This document shows, in pieces, positions 43,593 to 52,608 of a stretch of DNA of 64,000 bases (position 1 is the first letter of the stretch; every line of letters begins with the position of its first letter). The notes under the pieces are model-generated. The model made no database searches. It was not told the origin of the DNA and worked only from the letters and a program-made list of their open reading frames with translations. This DNA is from Marmoricola sp. (GTDB lineage Bacteria > Actinomycetota > Actinomycetes > Propionibacteriales > Nocardioidaceae). The position numbers were made by a program, and so were the translations under genes. The DNA lies in assembly GCA_025964775.1 (NCBI GenBank), contig JAOPYE010000004.1:62001-126000 (forward strand), written 5' to 3'.

Positions 43593-45929
43593 TCAGTTGA
43601 CCTCGGTCAGGCTGGTTGATCGCTCGTCGACGTCGAGGGCCATGGCCGCACGCCGCTCGAACACGGACCGGGGCATCCAGCGCGCCCTGCGGGCGGAGTC
43701 CGGGGCCAGCACCGAGGTGAGCAGTGTCGACCACCTCGCCAGAGCGGCACGCATCGCGACCCTGGCGGCGTCGTCGAGCCCGAACGTCGCGGCGTACCGG
43801 GCCCGCTCGACGATCTCGACGAACTCCTCCAGCGCCAGCGCATCCTCGCGGCCCGCTCGCGTCTGCCGGATCAGCACGGCTGCGATCTCACGGACCGACC
43901 GACCCTGGGGCCAGGTGACCCCGAGGTCGAGCACCGTCGCGCGCAGCTCCTTCCACAGTTCGGCCACCTCCGCGCGGGCATCCTCCCTCGGCCGCAACCG
44001 GCGGCCGCGCTGGGTGTTCCGGAGCAGCCGGGGCACCGCCGCGGCCAGGAGTAGCAGGACGAGCAGGGCGACCGAGATCGGCAACCGGTGGCTGCTGCCG
44101 GTGCCGTGCTGGACCGTCGGGGTGGGCAGGTGGATGTTCCTCGGGACCGGGCGCGGCTTGACTGTGTTCGGAACCGTCGTCGGCAGGACCGGCTGGGGCT
44201 GCCCGGTCACGCCGCGCGTCCAGGGCGGCGGCGGACCCGTGCGCACCGAGGGCGTCGGCTCGAACCGCACCCAGCCAGAGTCGCGGAAGTAGATCTCCGG
44301 CCAGGCGTGCAGGTCGTCGCTGGTGTAGGTGTACGCGCCGGGAGATCGGTTCGACGTCGGCGCCAGGAAACCAACGGCCACTCTCGCGGGAATGCCCAGT
44401 GCCCGCGCCATGATCGCCATCGCGGCGGCGAACTGCTCGCAGTAGCCGACCTTGTCGGTCGTGATGAACCGGGTCAGCTGAGCCATGCCGTTGCCTGATG
44501 CGGGTTGGAGCGAGTAGGTGAAGCCACCCTTGCTGCGGAACCAGTCCTGGAGCAGCACCGCCCTGGCGTACGGCGTCGCCCCGGCCGCGGTCACCTGGCG
44601 CGCGATCTTGCGGACCTCGGCAGGCACGCCGGTGGGCAGGCTCGTCATCGGCACCTGGATGCTCTCCGGCGCCGGATCTGCGGCATTGAGCGCTGCCGGA
44701 TCGATTGTCGGCGCGAAGGCGGTCAGGTGGTACTGCACCCCGACGGGTACCACCGTGTCGGTGTCGGCGATGTCCAGCGTGTTCACGGCGTAGCGCCAGT
44801 CGCCCCGGTCGATGCTGATCGTGCGGGTCGAGTACGGGATCGGAAGCCAGGTCGTGGTGAAGTCCGGGGTGATCTGCAGGTCCCAGGCAGTGGTGACGCC
44901 GGGGGTGCTCGAGTCGATACCGGCGGGGTCGGGAAGCCTGCCCGCCGCGACATTGGTCTCGGGCAGGTTGCGCGAGGACGGCGACCAGTCGGTGCCGTCG
45001 AACTCGTCGAGGACCGTGGTGCGCAGGTACGTCGGATCGGTGGAGTTGGTGTGCGCCCGGAGCAGCGGGAGGTGGTCCTGCGCGATGAGGTCGCGCCGAA
45101 GGTTGACCAGCGGGTTGACCAGCGTCACGTGCTCGCCCACGCCGTGGCTGCCACCGTTCTTCGCGCGATCGAGCAGCCCGTGGGCGACCGGGACGAAGAT
45201 CGGCAGCACCAGTGCGCTGGCGGTGGTCAGTGCGCCGATCTGCAGGGCCCGTCCGCGTGCCGAGGCCCGGCCGAAGACCTTCTCGGTCTGGCCGGGCCGG
45301 GGGCGGTGACCGGTGACCGCCTGCCCCCAGGACAGCATCCGGTCGGTCTCGGCGACCGCCAGCAGCATCACGAAGGCCAGTGCCGTGCCGATGAAGACCG
45401 GCCACGGCAGCCCTCCGTCCAGGACGCTGATCGGGATCGTCACGGTGATGATCACCGGCAGGCCCGACCAGGGTGGCTGCCGCAGGCCGCACGCGATCAG
45501 GTCCACGGAGAGCAGGACCAGGATGCCGGCGGCGAGGAGGTAGAGGACCGCGTCGGGGTGGTCGGCACTGACCGGGGAGCTGTAGCGGTTCACCGCGGTC
45601 GCGCCGACATGGATCCTGTCGACCAGGCGGCCGATGCTTGCTGCCGTGGGCAGCCAGCCGTCGAGCTGCCCCCCGACGCGGGCGTGGTGGTGCAACCAGC
45701 CGAGCACCACCACCAGCTGCGCCAGCAGAGCGGCGTACCAGGGGAGCCGCACGCCGCGCACGAGGGCCCCGGTGACGGCGATGAGCACCGCGGCGAACAA
45801 GGTGGACCCCAGGAATTGTGGCGCCTGCTCGACCAGGCCGCGCCAGGACACCAGCGCGATCCAGCTCATCAGTCCGGCTGCGGCTGCTGTCCGCATCGCC
45901 ACCGAGAGCCTGCCCGGGTCCCAGGTCAT
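43593..45929 (-). CDS. Membrane transglutaminase-like protein (TgpA/DUF3488 type)
   Basis: A 778-aa protein with an N-terminal block of about six membrane helices (1-230), a large outer transglutaminase-core domain with Cys-His-Asp features (VGYCEQFAAAMAIMARALGIPARVAVGF, DDLHAWPEIYF), another membrane helix near 650 and a cytoplasmic DUF4129-like tail. Its ATG overlaps the TGA of the DUF58 gene by two bases (ATGA). MoxR, DUF58 and TgpA genes often travel together. Confidence 0.9.
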   Translation of the reverse strand: MTWDPGRLSVAMRTAAAAGLMSWIALVSWRGLVEQAPQFLGSTLFAAVLIAVTGALVRGVRLPWYAALLAQLVVVLGWLHHHARVGGQLDGWLPTAASIGRLVDRIHVGATAVNRYSSPVSADHPDAVLYLLAAGILVLLSVDLIACGLRQPPWSGLPVIITVTIPISVLDGGLPWPVFIGTALAFVMLLAVAETDRMLSWGQAVTGHRPRPGQTEKVFGRASARGRALQIGALTTASALVLPIFVPVAHGLLDRAKNGGSHGVGEHVTLVNPLVNLRRDLIAQDHLPLLRAHTNSTDPTYLRTTVLDEFDGTDWSPSSRNLPETNVAAGRLPDPAGIDSSTPGVTTAWDLQITPDFTTTWLPIPYSTRTISIDRGDWRYAVNTLDIADTDTVVPVGVQYHLTAFAPTIDPAALNAADPAPESIQVPMTSLPTGVPAEVRKIARQVTAAGATPYARAVLLQDWFRSKGGFTYSLQPASGNGMAQLTRFITTDKVGYCEQFAAAMAIMARALGIPARVAVGFLAPTSNRSPGAYTYTSDDLHAWPEIYFRDSGWVRFEPTPSVRTGPPPPWTRGVTGQPQPVLPTTVPNTVKPRPVPRNIHLPTPTVQHGTGSSHRLPISVALLVLLLLAAAVPRLLRNTQRGRRLRPREDARAEVAELWKELRATVLDLGVTWPQGRSVREIAAVLIRQTRAGREDALALEEFVEIVERARYAATFGLDDAARVAMRAALARWSTLLTSVLAPDSARRARWMPRSVFERRAAMALDVDERSTSLTEVN

Positions 45930-47245
45930 CGGCCGAGCTCCTGCCAGGCGACGGCCAGCGAGCCGTTGCGTTCGAGGTCCGCGGCCTTCCATCCGCGCCG
46001 CTGCAGCCACGAGGTCGTGCCGGACTGACGTTGCTCGGCATCCGGCGTCCGGGACGTGCGCGATGACCATCCGTCGACGCCGATCACCAGTGCGTACGAC
46101 GCATTCGCCCGCGTGTGCAACCGGGCCAGGAAGGCCTTGTCGAGGTCGGTCAGCGCGCCCACGACCGCGATGAACATCCCGGAGGTGACGGTCTCGTCGA
46201 CCCAGTCGGTCGCGATCTCGGCGGTCCGGGTGATCGGGAGGGCGGCCAGGCGTTCGAGCAACGGCTGGGTCGCGGTACCGACATCACCGTCGTGCCAGGA
46301 GTGCTCGCCGCTGCCCTTGGGGTCGGTTTCGCCGAGCGCGCTCACCAGCCGCACCTGGAACCCCTGCAGGGCCAGGTGCACCCCGATCGAGGCGGCCACG
46401 GTCACGGCTCGCTCGAGTGAGGAGTCCGGACCGGTACCGCGGTGCGCGCGCTCGCGGTTGTCGATGAACAGGGTGCAGCGCGACTGCCACGGCTGCTCCT
46501 CGCGACGAACCATGAGCTCGCCGGTCCTTGCGGTGCTGCGCCAGTGCACCCGGCGCAGGTCATCGCCGTGGACGTACTCGCGCACCGTGACGTCTGCGGT
46601 ACTTCCTGTCGAGAACGGCCGCGGCCGGTTGTCGCCGCTCCCTGTCCAGGCACCGCGCAGCGGGATCGCCGGCAGCGGCTCTGCGGACGGAACGACCACC
46701 AGCGTCGAGGTCCGGGTGAAGGCACGGTGCAGCTCGATCATGCCGAACGGGTCTGCGACCCGCACGGTCATCGGTCCGACCTCGTAGATGCCGCGGACCT
46801 CGGCCTGCACCGGGTACTCGAAGCGGCGGTGCCAGCCGGGCTCCATCGCATCGAGCACGAACCGCGGCCGGTGCCCGAGTGCCCACGGCACGTGCTCCTC
46901 CACCAGCAGGAGCCCGGTCCGCGCGCCGACGTTGGTCACGTCGAGCTGGACTCCTGCGACCTGGCCGACCTCGACCTGGTTCGACGTCAGGGTCCGGGCC
47001 AGGCTGAGCCGGTTGTTCGAGCGGGTGACCAGTGCCAGCGTGACCAGTGGCAGCAGACCGATGAGGACGCCGATCCGGACCAGGTCCCGTTCGCCCAGGA
47101 GGATCCCGCACGTCGCTGCCGTGCCGCCGGCGGCGACGAACGCACGTCCGCGCACCGTCAGCGTCCGCAGGGCCCGGCGCGCTGCGGTGCCGCCGGTCAC
47201 GGGAGCGGGGGCACCGGCAACGGGGCCGGCAGCGGCGGTCGTCAC
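45926..47245 (-). CDS. DUF58 (von Willebrand-like) protein
   Basis: A 439-aa protein with two N-terminal membrane helices, a beta-sandwich (NQVEVGQVAGVQLDVTNVG) and the DUF58 core REYVHGDDLRRVHWRSTARTGELMVRREEQP. The vWA-like C-terminal half begins TLFIDNRER, a partial MIDAS region. It works with a MoxR ATPase, probably in chaperone-like assembly. GTG start two bases after the moxR stop. Confidence 0.9.
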   Translation of the reverse strand: MTTAAAGPVAGAPAPVTGGTAARRALRTLTVRGRAFVAAGGTAATCGILLGERDLVRIGVLIGLLPLVTLALVTRSNNRLSLARTLTSNQVEVGQVAGVQLDVTNVGARTGLLLVEEHVPWALGHRPRFVLDAMEPGWHRRFEYPVQAEVRGIYEVGPMTVRVADPFGMIELHRAFTRTSTLVVVPSAEPLPAIPLRGAWTGSGDNRPRPFSTGSTADVTVREYVHGDDLRRVHWRSTARTGELMVRREEQPWQSRCTLFIDNRERAHRGTGPDSSLERAVTVAASIGVHLALQGFQVRLVSALGETDPKGSGEHSWHDGDVGTATQPLLERLAALPITRTAEIATDWVDETVTSGMFIAVVGALTDLDKAFLARLHTRANASYALVIGVDGWSSRTSRTPDAEQRQSGTTSWLQRRGWKAADLERNGSLAVAWQELGR

Positions 47246-47247
47246 GA

Positions 47248-48216
47248 TCAGTCCGGGACGGGCACCGTGCGCAGGACGCCGGCCAGGATCTCGGCCGGAC
47301 CGCGCCCACTCATCGAGGCCTCGACCGTGGGAAGCAACCGGTGGGCGAGCACGGTCGGGGCGAGCTCACGCAGGTCGTCGGGAACTACGTAGTCGCGACC
47401 TGCGATCGCGGCGGACGCCTTCGCGGCCCGGACCAGGTGCAGGGTGGCGCGGGGCGATGCTCCCAGGCGCAGGTCCGGCGAGGACCGGGTCGCCGTGGTG
47501 ACCGCGACGGCGTACCGCAGGACGGCCGAGGAGACGTGGATGCCACCGACGACCCCGATCAGCTTGCGGATCTCGGCCGCGTCGGTCACCGGTTCGAGCT
47601 CGTCGATCGGGCTGCTGGTGTTGCGTGCCGAGAGCATCGCGATCTCCGCCGCCATCACCGGGTAGCCCATCGAGACCCGGGCCAGGAACCGGTCGCGCTG
47701 TGCTTCAGGCAAGGCATAGGTGCCTTCCATCTCCAGCGGGTTCTGCGTCGCGATCACCATGAACGGTGCGTCGAGCGCAAAGGTCTGGTTGTCGACGGTG
47801 ACCTGACGCTCCTCCATGCACTCGAGCATCGCCGACTGGGTCTTGGGGGAGGCCCGGTTGATCTCGTCGCCGATCACGATGTTGGCGAACACCCCACCGG
47901 GACGGAACTCGAACTGCCGGGTGTCCTGGTTGAAGATCGAGACCCCGGTGACGTCGGAGGGCAACAGGTCCGGGGTGAACTGGATCCGGCGCACCGTCAG
48001 GTCGATCGAGCGTGCGAGCGCCTTGCTGAGCATGGTCTTGCCGACCCCGGGCACGTCCTCGATCAGCAGGTGTCCCTCGGCGAGCAGGACGACCAGAGCC
48101 GTCCGGGCGACCTCGGGCTTGCCCTCGATGACCTTCTCGATGTTGGCGCGCACCCGGTCGGTGACCGCGCGCAACGCGTCCAGTCCGCTGCCCGGGCCAG
48201 CCCCTGATTCCTCCAT
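47248..48216 (-). CDS. MoxR-family AAA+ ATPase
   Basis: A 322-aa AAA+ protein. Walker A is EDVPGVGKTML, Walker B VIGDEINRASPKTQSAMLECMEE, followed by ATQNPLEMEGTYALPEAQRDRF, the MoxR signature with sensor and arginine finger. It starts at ATG 48216; an in-frame ATG 48234 would add six residues. First gene of the MoxR-DUF58-TgpA operon, divergent from mraZ with a gap of about 220 bp. Confidence 0.93.
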   Translation of the reverse strand: MEESGAGPGSGLDALRAVTDRVRANIEKVIEGKPEVARTALVVLLAEGHLLIEDVPGVGKTMLSKALARSIDLTVRRIQFTPDLLPSDVTGVSIFNQDTRQFEFRPGGVFANIVIGDEINRASPKTQSAMLECMEERQVTVDNQTFALDAPFMVIATQNPLEMEGTYALPEAQRDRFLARVSMGYPVMAAEIAMLSARNTSSPIDELEPVTDAAEIRKLIGVVGGIHVSSAVLRYAVAVTTATRSSPDLRLGASPRATLHLVRAAKASAAIAGRDYVVPDDLRELAPTVLAHRLLPTVEASMSGRGPAEILAGVLRTVPVPD

Positions 48217-48375
48217 GACCCCAGTCAACCCCATAGCCGGGAGCAGGCGACGAGGAATTGTCCCGGAATTCGTACCGGTTCGGCCGACAACCGCCTGCGG
48301 ACGGGCTGAGGGGAGACCGAAGCATCTGGGGAACGACCCCGTGGTGAAAAGGAGTCAGAAACGACCTCAAGATGG

Positions 48376-48403
48376 TTGACGGTGGAGGGATGTGGAGTAA
48401 AGT
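48376..48403 (+). promoter_or_regulatory. Promoter of mraZ
   Basis: TTGACG (48376-48381) and TAAAGT (48398-48403) are separated by 16 bp and lie 38 bp before the mraZ ATG. The MraZ boxes cover the spacer and -10. Confidence 0.6.
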
Positions 48404-48417
48404 GGGGGAAAGTGGTG
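48382..48417 (+). promoter_or_regulatory. MraZ operator: four direct repeats
   Basis: GTGGAG (48382), GTGGAG (48392), GTGGGG (48402) and GTGGTG (48412) recur with an exact 10-bp period. MraZ is known to bind direct TGGGN-type repeats before its own operon, and this spacing matches one helical turn. Binding would cover the promoter. Confidence 0.82.
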
Positions 48418-48440
48418 GACGAGAGGGACGGGGTGGCGAG

Positions 48441-48869
48441 ATGTTTTCCGGCACCTTCACTCCTCGGCTCGATGACAAGGGCCGGCTCGTCCTTCCGTCG
48501 AAATTCCGAGAGGCGATGGGGGACGGGCTGGTGATCACCCGAGGTCAGGAGCGCTCCATCGACATGCGCACCAAGGCCGACTTCGACGTGTTCGCCGAGA
48601 AGTTCCAGAACGCCTCGCAGACCGACGCCCGGCTTCGCGGGTACGGGCGCATGTTGTTCGCGCTCGCCTCGGAGCAGGTGCCCGACAAGCAGGGCCGCTT
48701 CACCGTCACTCCCGAGCTGCGCCAGTACGCGTCGCTCGAGAAGGAGTGCGTCGTGATCGGCATCTACAACCGGATCGAGATCTGGGAACCGCAGGCCTGG
48801 GCGGACTACACCGCAGCGCAGGAGTCGGCGTTCTCCGATGTGCAGGAAGAGATCTTCCCGGGCTTCTGA
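48441..48869 (+). CDS. mraZ: Transcriptional regulator MraZ
   Basis: A 142-aa protein with two AbrB-like domains: MFSGTFTPRLDDKGRLVLPSKFRE and LASEQVPDKQGRFTVTPELRQYA. It binds repeats upstream of its own gene and regulates the division/cell wall cluster. It is first in the plus-strand cluster and ends at 48869, followed by a structured leader RNA. Confidence 0.95.
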   Translation: MFSGTFTPRLDDKGRLVLPSKFREAMGDGLVITRGQERSIDMRTKADFDVFAEKFQNASQTDARLRGYGRMLFALASEQVPDKQGRFTVTPELRQYASLEKECVVIGIYNRIEIWEPQAWADYTAAQESAFSDVQEEIFPGF

Positions 48870-48915
48870 CGGGCGCCCCACAACTCAACAACGGTGATCG
48901 CAGGGCGAGGCTCGA

Positions 48916-48973
48916 GTCCGCTCCCGGCAATCTGTCGCACCTTCCCCGGTGACAGAGGGTCATGTGAGCGGAC
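48916..48973 (+). ncRNA. Structured RNA upstream of rsmH, candidate mraW RNA motif
   Basis: GTCCGCTC (48916-48923) pairs with GAGCGGAC (48966-48973). Inside it CTGTC (48932-48936) pairs with GACAG (48951-48955), extended by ACC/GGT, with the loop TTCCCC. Actinobacterial mraW RNA motifs are known in the leader before mraW (rsmH), exactly this place. I could not compare with the motif model. Confidence 0.55.
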
Positions 48974-49042
48974 CCGAACCTGGTCAGGCGATCACCACCC
49001 ACACCAGTCATTTCCGCAGCCAGGCAGCAGGGGTCGAGTGCC

Positions 49043-49186
49043 ATGAGCCACACGAACGGGTCGGTCACACCGGCACGGCGCGTCCGTCACGACGTACGCG
49101 ACGGGCTCGGCGTGATGCTGTTCTCGGCCGGCACCAGCGTCGGGATCACGTTGCTGATCACGATCCTCGTCGGACTCGGGAAGTAA
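49043..49186 (+). CDS. Small single-helix membrane protein in the division cluster
   Basis: A 47-aa frame, [20 protein letters not shown] then a hydrophobic C-terminal helix ([20 protein letters not shown]) ending VGLGK. The layout is a basic N-terminal tail and one membrane helix. It lies between the leader RNA and rsmH, ten bases before the rsmH ATG, so it would be co-transcribed. The ribosome site is weak (GAG). Not a known family to me. Confidence 0.6.
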   Translation: MSHTNGSVTPARRVRHDVRDGLGVMLFSAGTSVGITLLITILVGLGK

Positions 49187-49196
49187 GGCCAGCCCG

Positions 49197-50153
49197 ATGA
49201 GTGCCCCCACACACGTCCCGGTCCTGCTCGACCGGGTCGTCGCCCTCGTGGCGCCCGCACTCGCCGAACCCGGGAGCATCCTGGTCGACGCGACCCTCGG
49301 TCTCGGCGGCCACACCGAGGCGGTCCTGACACGGTGCCCCGAGGCGCACGTCGTCGGCGTCGACCGCGACGTGCACGCCCTCGAGCGCAGTCGCCAGCGG
49401 TTGGCCCCCTTCGCCGGACGGACCACGCTCGTGCACGCCGTGTACGACGAGATTCCCGAGGTCCTCGCCGACCTCGGCATCGCCGAGGTGCAGGGCATCC
49501 TCTTCGACCTCGGCGTCTCCTCCATGCAGCTCGACATGCGCGACCGCGGTTTCGCGTACGCCGAGGACGCTCCCCTCGACATGCGGATGAACGACACCGA
49601 GGGCATCACCGCGGCCGAGGTGCTCAACACCTACAGCGGCGCCGACCTGGCGCGGATCCTGCGCACCTACGGCGAGGAGAAGTTCGCGCGGCAGATCGCA
49701 CGGGCGATCGTGCGCGAGCGCGAGGCCGAGCCGTTCGCGTCCTCTGCCCGCCTCGTCGACCTGCTCCGCGACACGATCCCGGCACCCGCACGGCGTACCG
49801 GGGGACACCCGGCCAAGCGCACCTTCCAGGCGCTTCGGATCGAGGTCAACGACGAGCTCGGCGTGCTGCGACGGGCGATCCCCGCCGCACTCGACTCGAT
49901 CGCCGTCGGCGGACGCGTCGTCGTCATGAGCTACCACTCGCTGGAGGACCGGATGGTCAAGCAGGCCTTCGTCGAACGCACCCGGTCGACCGCGCCCGTC
50001 GACATGCCCGTCGTACCCGAGGAGCACCAGCCCGAGCTGCGGCTGCTGACGCGCGGTGCCGAGAAGGTCACCGACGCCGAGATCGCCGAGAACCCCCGCG
50101 CCGCATCCGTCCGGTTGCGCGCCGTCGAACGGATCCGAGGGAGAGCAGCGTGA
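49197..50153 (+). CDS. rsmH: 16S rRNA m4C1402 methyltransferase RsmH (MraW)
   Basis: A 318-aa SAM enzyme that N4-methylates C1402 of 16S r[72 protein letters not shown] and [14 protein letters not shown] are family motifs. The stop overlaps the ftsL GTG (GTGA). Confidence 0.96.
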   Translation: MSAPTHVPVLLDRVVALVAPALAEPGSILVDATLGLGGHTEAVLTRCPEAHVVGVDRDVHALERSRQRLAPFAGRTTLVHAVYDEIPEVLADLGIAEVQGILFDLGVSSMQLDMRDRGFAYAEDAPLDMRMNDTEGITAAEVLNTYSGADLARILRTYGEEKFARQIARAIVREREAEPFASSARLVDLLRDTIPAPARRTGGHPAKRTFQALRIEVNDELGVLRRAIPAALDSIAVGGRVVVMSYHSLEDRMVKQAFVERTRSTAPVDMPVVPEEHQPELRLLTRGAEKVTDAEIAENPRAASVRLRAVERIRGRAA

Positions 50154-50767
50154 GTAGCTTGTTGAGTCCGGCCCGCGGTACCCGATTGCCGCGCACGGCG
50201 GCGTCGGCCGTGGAACGCGCCCGTCTGGCACTGGTCCCCGTCCGCGTCAGCCGGGCACCGCGGGCGCCCTTCGCCGCCCTCGTGCTCGCCATCCTCGGTG
50301 CAGGCATGGTCGGCCTGCTGATGTTCAACACCCACATGCAGCAGGGAGCGTTCTACGCGACCAGCCTGCAGAACCGGGCCGACGCCCTGACGGCGCGCGA
50401 GCAGTCCCTCCAGATGCAGCTCGACCAGCTGCGCGACCCCCAGCACCTCGCGGCGGCCGGCCGCCAGCTCGGCATGGTCGCTCCCGCCACTCCGGCGTTC
50501 GTCGACCTGGCCACCGGCAAGATCCTCGGCAAGCCGACTCCGGCCACCCCGACAGACGGCATCCGCGTGACTCCGCTGCCGGCCGGACTGCCGTCGCCGC
50601 TCCGGCCGAAGCCGATCATCGTCCGCGTGCTCGCCCCGACCACAGCCGCCACCACGACGCAGACCGGGACACATACCGCGACCGGTACCGGCCACGCCTC
50701 CACGAACACGGGCACGACGACAGGTAGGAATGGGGCAGCAACCCCGGCCCACGGAGCTCATCGTTGA
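50150..50767 (+). CDS. ftsL: FtsL-like septum protein
   Basis: A 205-aa bitopic protein: basic cytoplasmic N-terminus, one membrane helix ([21 protein letters not shown]) and a short coiled coil ([28 protein letters not shown]) as in FtsL. A Thr/Pro-rich low-complexity tail follows (about 145-205). FtsL joins FtsQ and FtsB at the septum. GAGGGAG precedes the GTG; the stop is overlapped by the TTG of the next gene (TTGA). Confidence 0.8.
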   Translation: MSSLLSPARGTRLPRTAASAVERARLALVPVRVSRAPRAPFAALVLAILGAGMVGLLMFNTHMQQGAFYATSLQNRADALTAREQSLQMQLDQLRDPQHLAAAGRQLGMVAPATPAFVDLATGKILGKPTPATPTDGIRVTPLPAGLPSPLRPKPIIVRVLAPTTAATTTQTGTHTATGTGHASTNTGTTTGRNGAATPAHGAHR

Positions 50768-52590
50768 CCAAGCGTTCTCGCCCGGCGGCACGTCGTCCGT
50801 CGGGTCCCAGTTCTCGCTCGCGTTCTGGTGCCCGCTCGCTGCGGGGCTCCTCGGAGGTTCGCCTGCGGGTCGGCCTGATCGTGATCGCGATGGTGCTCTC
50901 GCTGTTCGGTGCCCGGCTCATCCAGCTGCAGGGGCTCGACCCCAAGGCGTACGCCGCCAAGGCCAATGCCGAGAGCCTGGTCACAGTGCCGTTGCCCGCC
51001 ACCCGTGGCGAGATCACTGACCGCAACGGGGTCCCGCTCGCCGAGACCGTGGCCGGGATGATGATCGTCGCCGATCCGCTGCGCACCCGGCCGCACGCCG
51101 AGGCCATCGCGCGGATCCTGGCCGACCGGCTGCACCTGGACTACTTCGACGTCCTGGACGGGCTGATGAAGCAGGCTCCGCCGGGCAAGCCGGACATCCG
51201 GTTCGCCTACATCGCCCGCCGGGTTCCGGCGACGCTGGCGACCGCGACGGTGGCCGCCGTCACCAACGCCGGGTTCCAGGGCATCGAGACCCGTCCCGAC
51301 CCGCTGCGCAACTACCCGGCCCACGACGTCGCCGCCAACCTGCTCGGCTTCCTCAACTCCGACGGCGTTCCCCTCGCGGGCCTCGAGCAGACCTTCAACC
51401 GACGACTGGCCGGCAAGGACGGCACCGAGACCTACGAGGTCGGTGGCGGAAACCGGATCCCGTTGGGGGAGAACACCGAGACCGCGCCGGTCAACGGCAG
51501 GAACCTGACGCTGACCATCGACCGGGACGTGCAGTTCTACGCCCAGCGTGTGCTCAGGACCGCCGTGCAGGGATCGCACGCGACGTCGGGAGCCGCGATC
51601 GCGATCGACACCAAGACCGGTGAGATCCTCGCCCTGGCCGACTACCCGTCGTACGACGCCAACGACCCGGGTGCCTCGCCGGCCAGCGATCGCGGGAGTC
51701 GTGCCCTGTCCGACGTCTACGAGCCAGGCTCGGTGGAGAAGGTCCTGACCACGTCCTCACTGATCGATGCCGGCAAGGTGACGCCGCTGACCCGGATCCG
51801 TGTGCCGCACCAGCTCCCGGTGCTGAACCGGGTCATCCACGACTACTTCCAGCACCCGACGCTGCGACTGACCCTGGCCGGGGTGATCGCGAAGTCCTCC
51901 AACATCGGCACCGTGCTCGCTGCCCGCCAGTTCACCCACTCCCAGCTGTGGAACTACCTCGATGCGTTCGGTCTGGGCCACCGCACCGACGTCGGGATGC
52001 CCAACGAGTCGACCGGTGTCCTGCCGGCGCTGGACAGCTGGACCGAGCTCACCCAGGCGACCATCGCCTTCGGTCAGGGTGTCGCGGTGAACGCGCTGCA
52101 GATGGCCACCGCCGTCAACGCCGTGGCCAACGGCGGCGAGCTGATCACGCCGAGCCTGATCAAGGGCTCGGCCACCACCGCGACCGGCACCGTCGTCGGC
52201 ACCGACCAGGCCACCCGGCGCCGGGTGATCAGTGCGGCGGCAGCCACGGCCGAGGCGCGGATGATGGAGGGCGTCACCACCCTCGGCGCCGGCACCGCCC
52301 CGGGCGCCGGCATCGCCGGCTACCGGGTCGCAGGCAAGACCGGTACGGCCCAGGAGGTAGGCAAGACCTGTGGCTGCTACGACGGTTCGCTGGACGTGTC
52401 CTTCGGCGGCTTCGCGCCGGCCGACAACCCGCGCTTCACGGTGTACGTCGTGATCAAGAACCCGGTCCACAGCGCGAGTGGTGGCGGCACCGCAGGTCCG
52501 GTCTTCCGTCAGATCCTGAACTACCTGCTGCAGAAGTACTCGGTCCCGCCCACCAACACCCCGCCGGCGAACCTGCCCGTGTTCTGGTGA
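50764..52590 (+). CDS. ftsI: Penicillin-binding protein, FtsI/PBP2b type
   Basis: A 608-aa septal class B transpeptidase with a basic cytoplasmic arm, one membrane helix (about 34-52), a dimerisation domain and a transpeptidase domain. Active-site motifs are S323-V-E-K326 (YEPGSVEKV), S378-S-N380 and K525-T-G527. The start is TTG 50764, coupled to ftsL. Without it the basic arm would be lost. Confidence 0.94.
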   Translation: MTKRSRPAARRPSGPSSRSRSGARSLRGSSEVRLRVGLIVIAMVLSLFGARLIQLQGLDPKAYAAKANAESLVTVPLPATRGEITDRNGVPLAETVAGMMIVADPLRTRPHAEAIARILADRLHLDYFDVLDGLMKQAPPGKPDIRFAYIARRVPATLATATVAAVTNAGFQGIETRPDPLRNYPAHDVAANLLGFLNSDGVPLAGLEQTFNRRLAGKDGTETYEVGGGNRIPLGENTETAPVNGRNLTLTIDRDVQFYAQRVLRTAVQGSHATSGAAIAIDTKTGEILALADYPSYDANDPGASPASDRGSRALSDVYEPGSVEKVLTTSSLIDAGKVTPLTRIRVPHQLPVLNRVIHDYFQHPTLRLTLAGVIAKSSNIGTVLAARQFTHSQLWNYLDAFGLGHRTDVGMPNESTGVLPALDSWTELTQATIAFGQGVAVNALQMATAVNAVANGGELITPSLIKGSATTATGTVVGTDQATRRRVISAAAATAEARMMEGVTTLGAGTAPGAGIAGYRVAGKTGTAQEVGKTCGCYDGSLDVSFGGFAPADNPRFTVYVVIKNPVHSASGGGTAGPVFRQILNYLLQKYSVPPTNTPPANLPVFW

Positions 52591-52595
52591 ACCGA

Positions 52596-52608
52596 TAGGT
52601 TCCCCAGA
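52596..52608 (+). promoter_or_regulatory. Leaderless -10 element of murE
   Basis: TAGGTT (52596-52601) ends seven bases before the murE ATG, suggesting an internal promoter within the cluster where coupling is broken by an 18-bp gap. Confidence 0.5.

Noticed and set aside
50764..52590. The FtsI active site as degenerate because the motif reads SVEK rather than STFK
   Set aside because: Only Ser and Lys of SxxK are required; SxN and KTG are intact.
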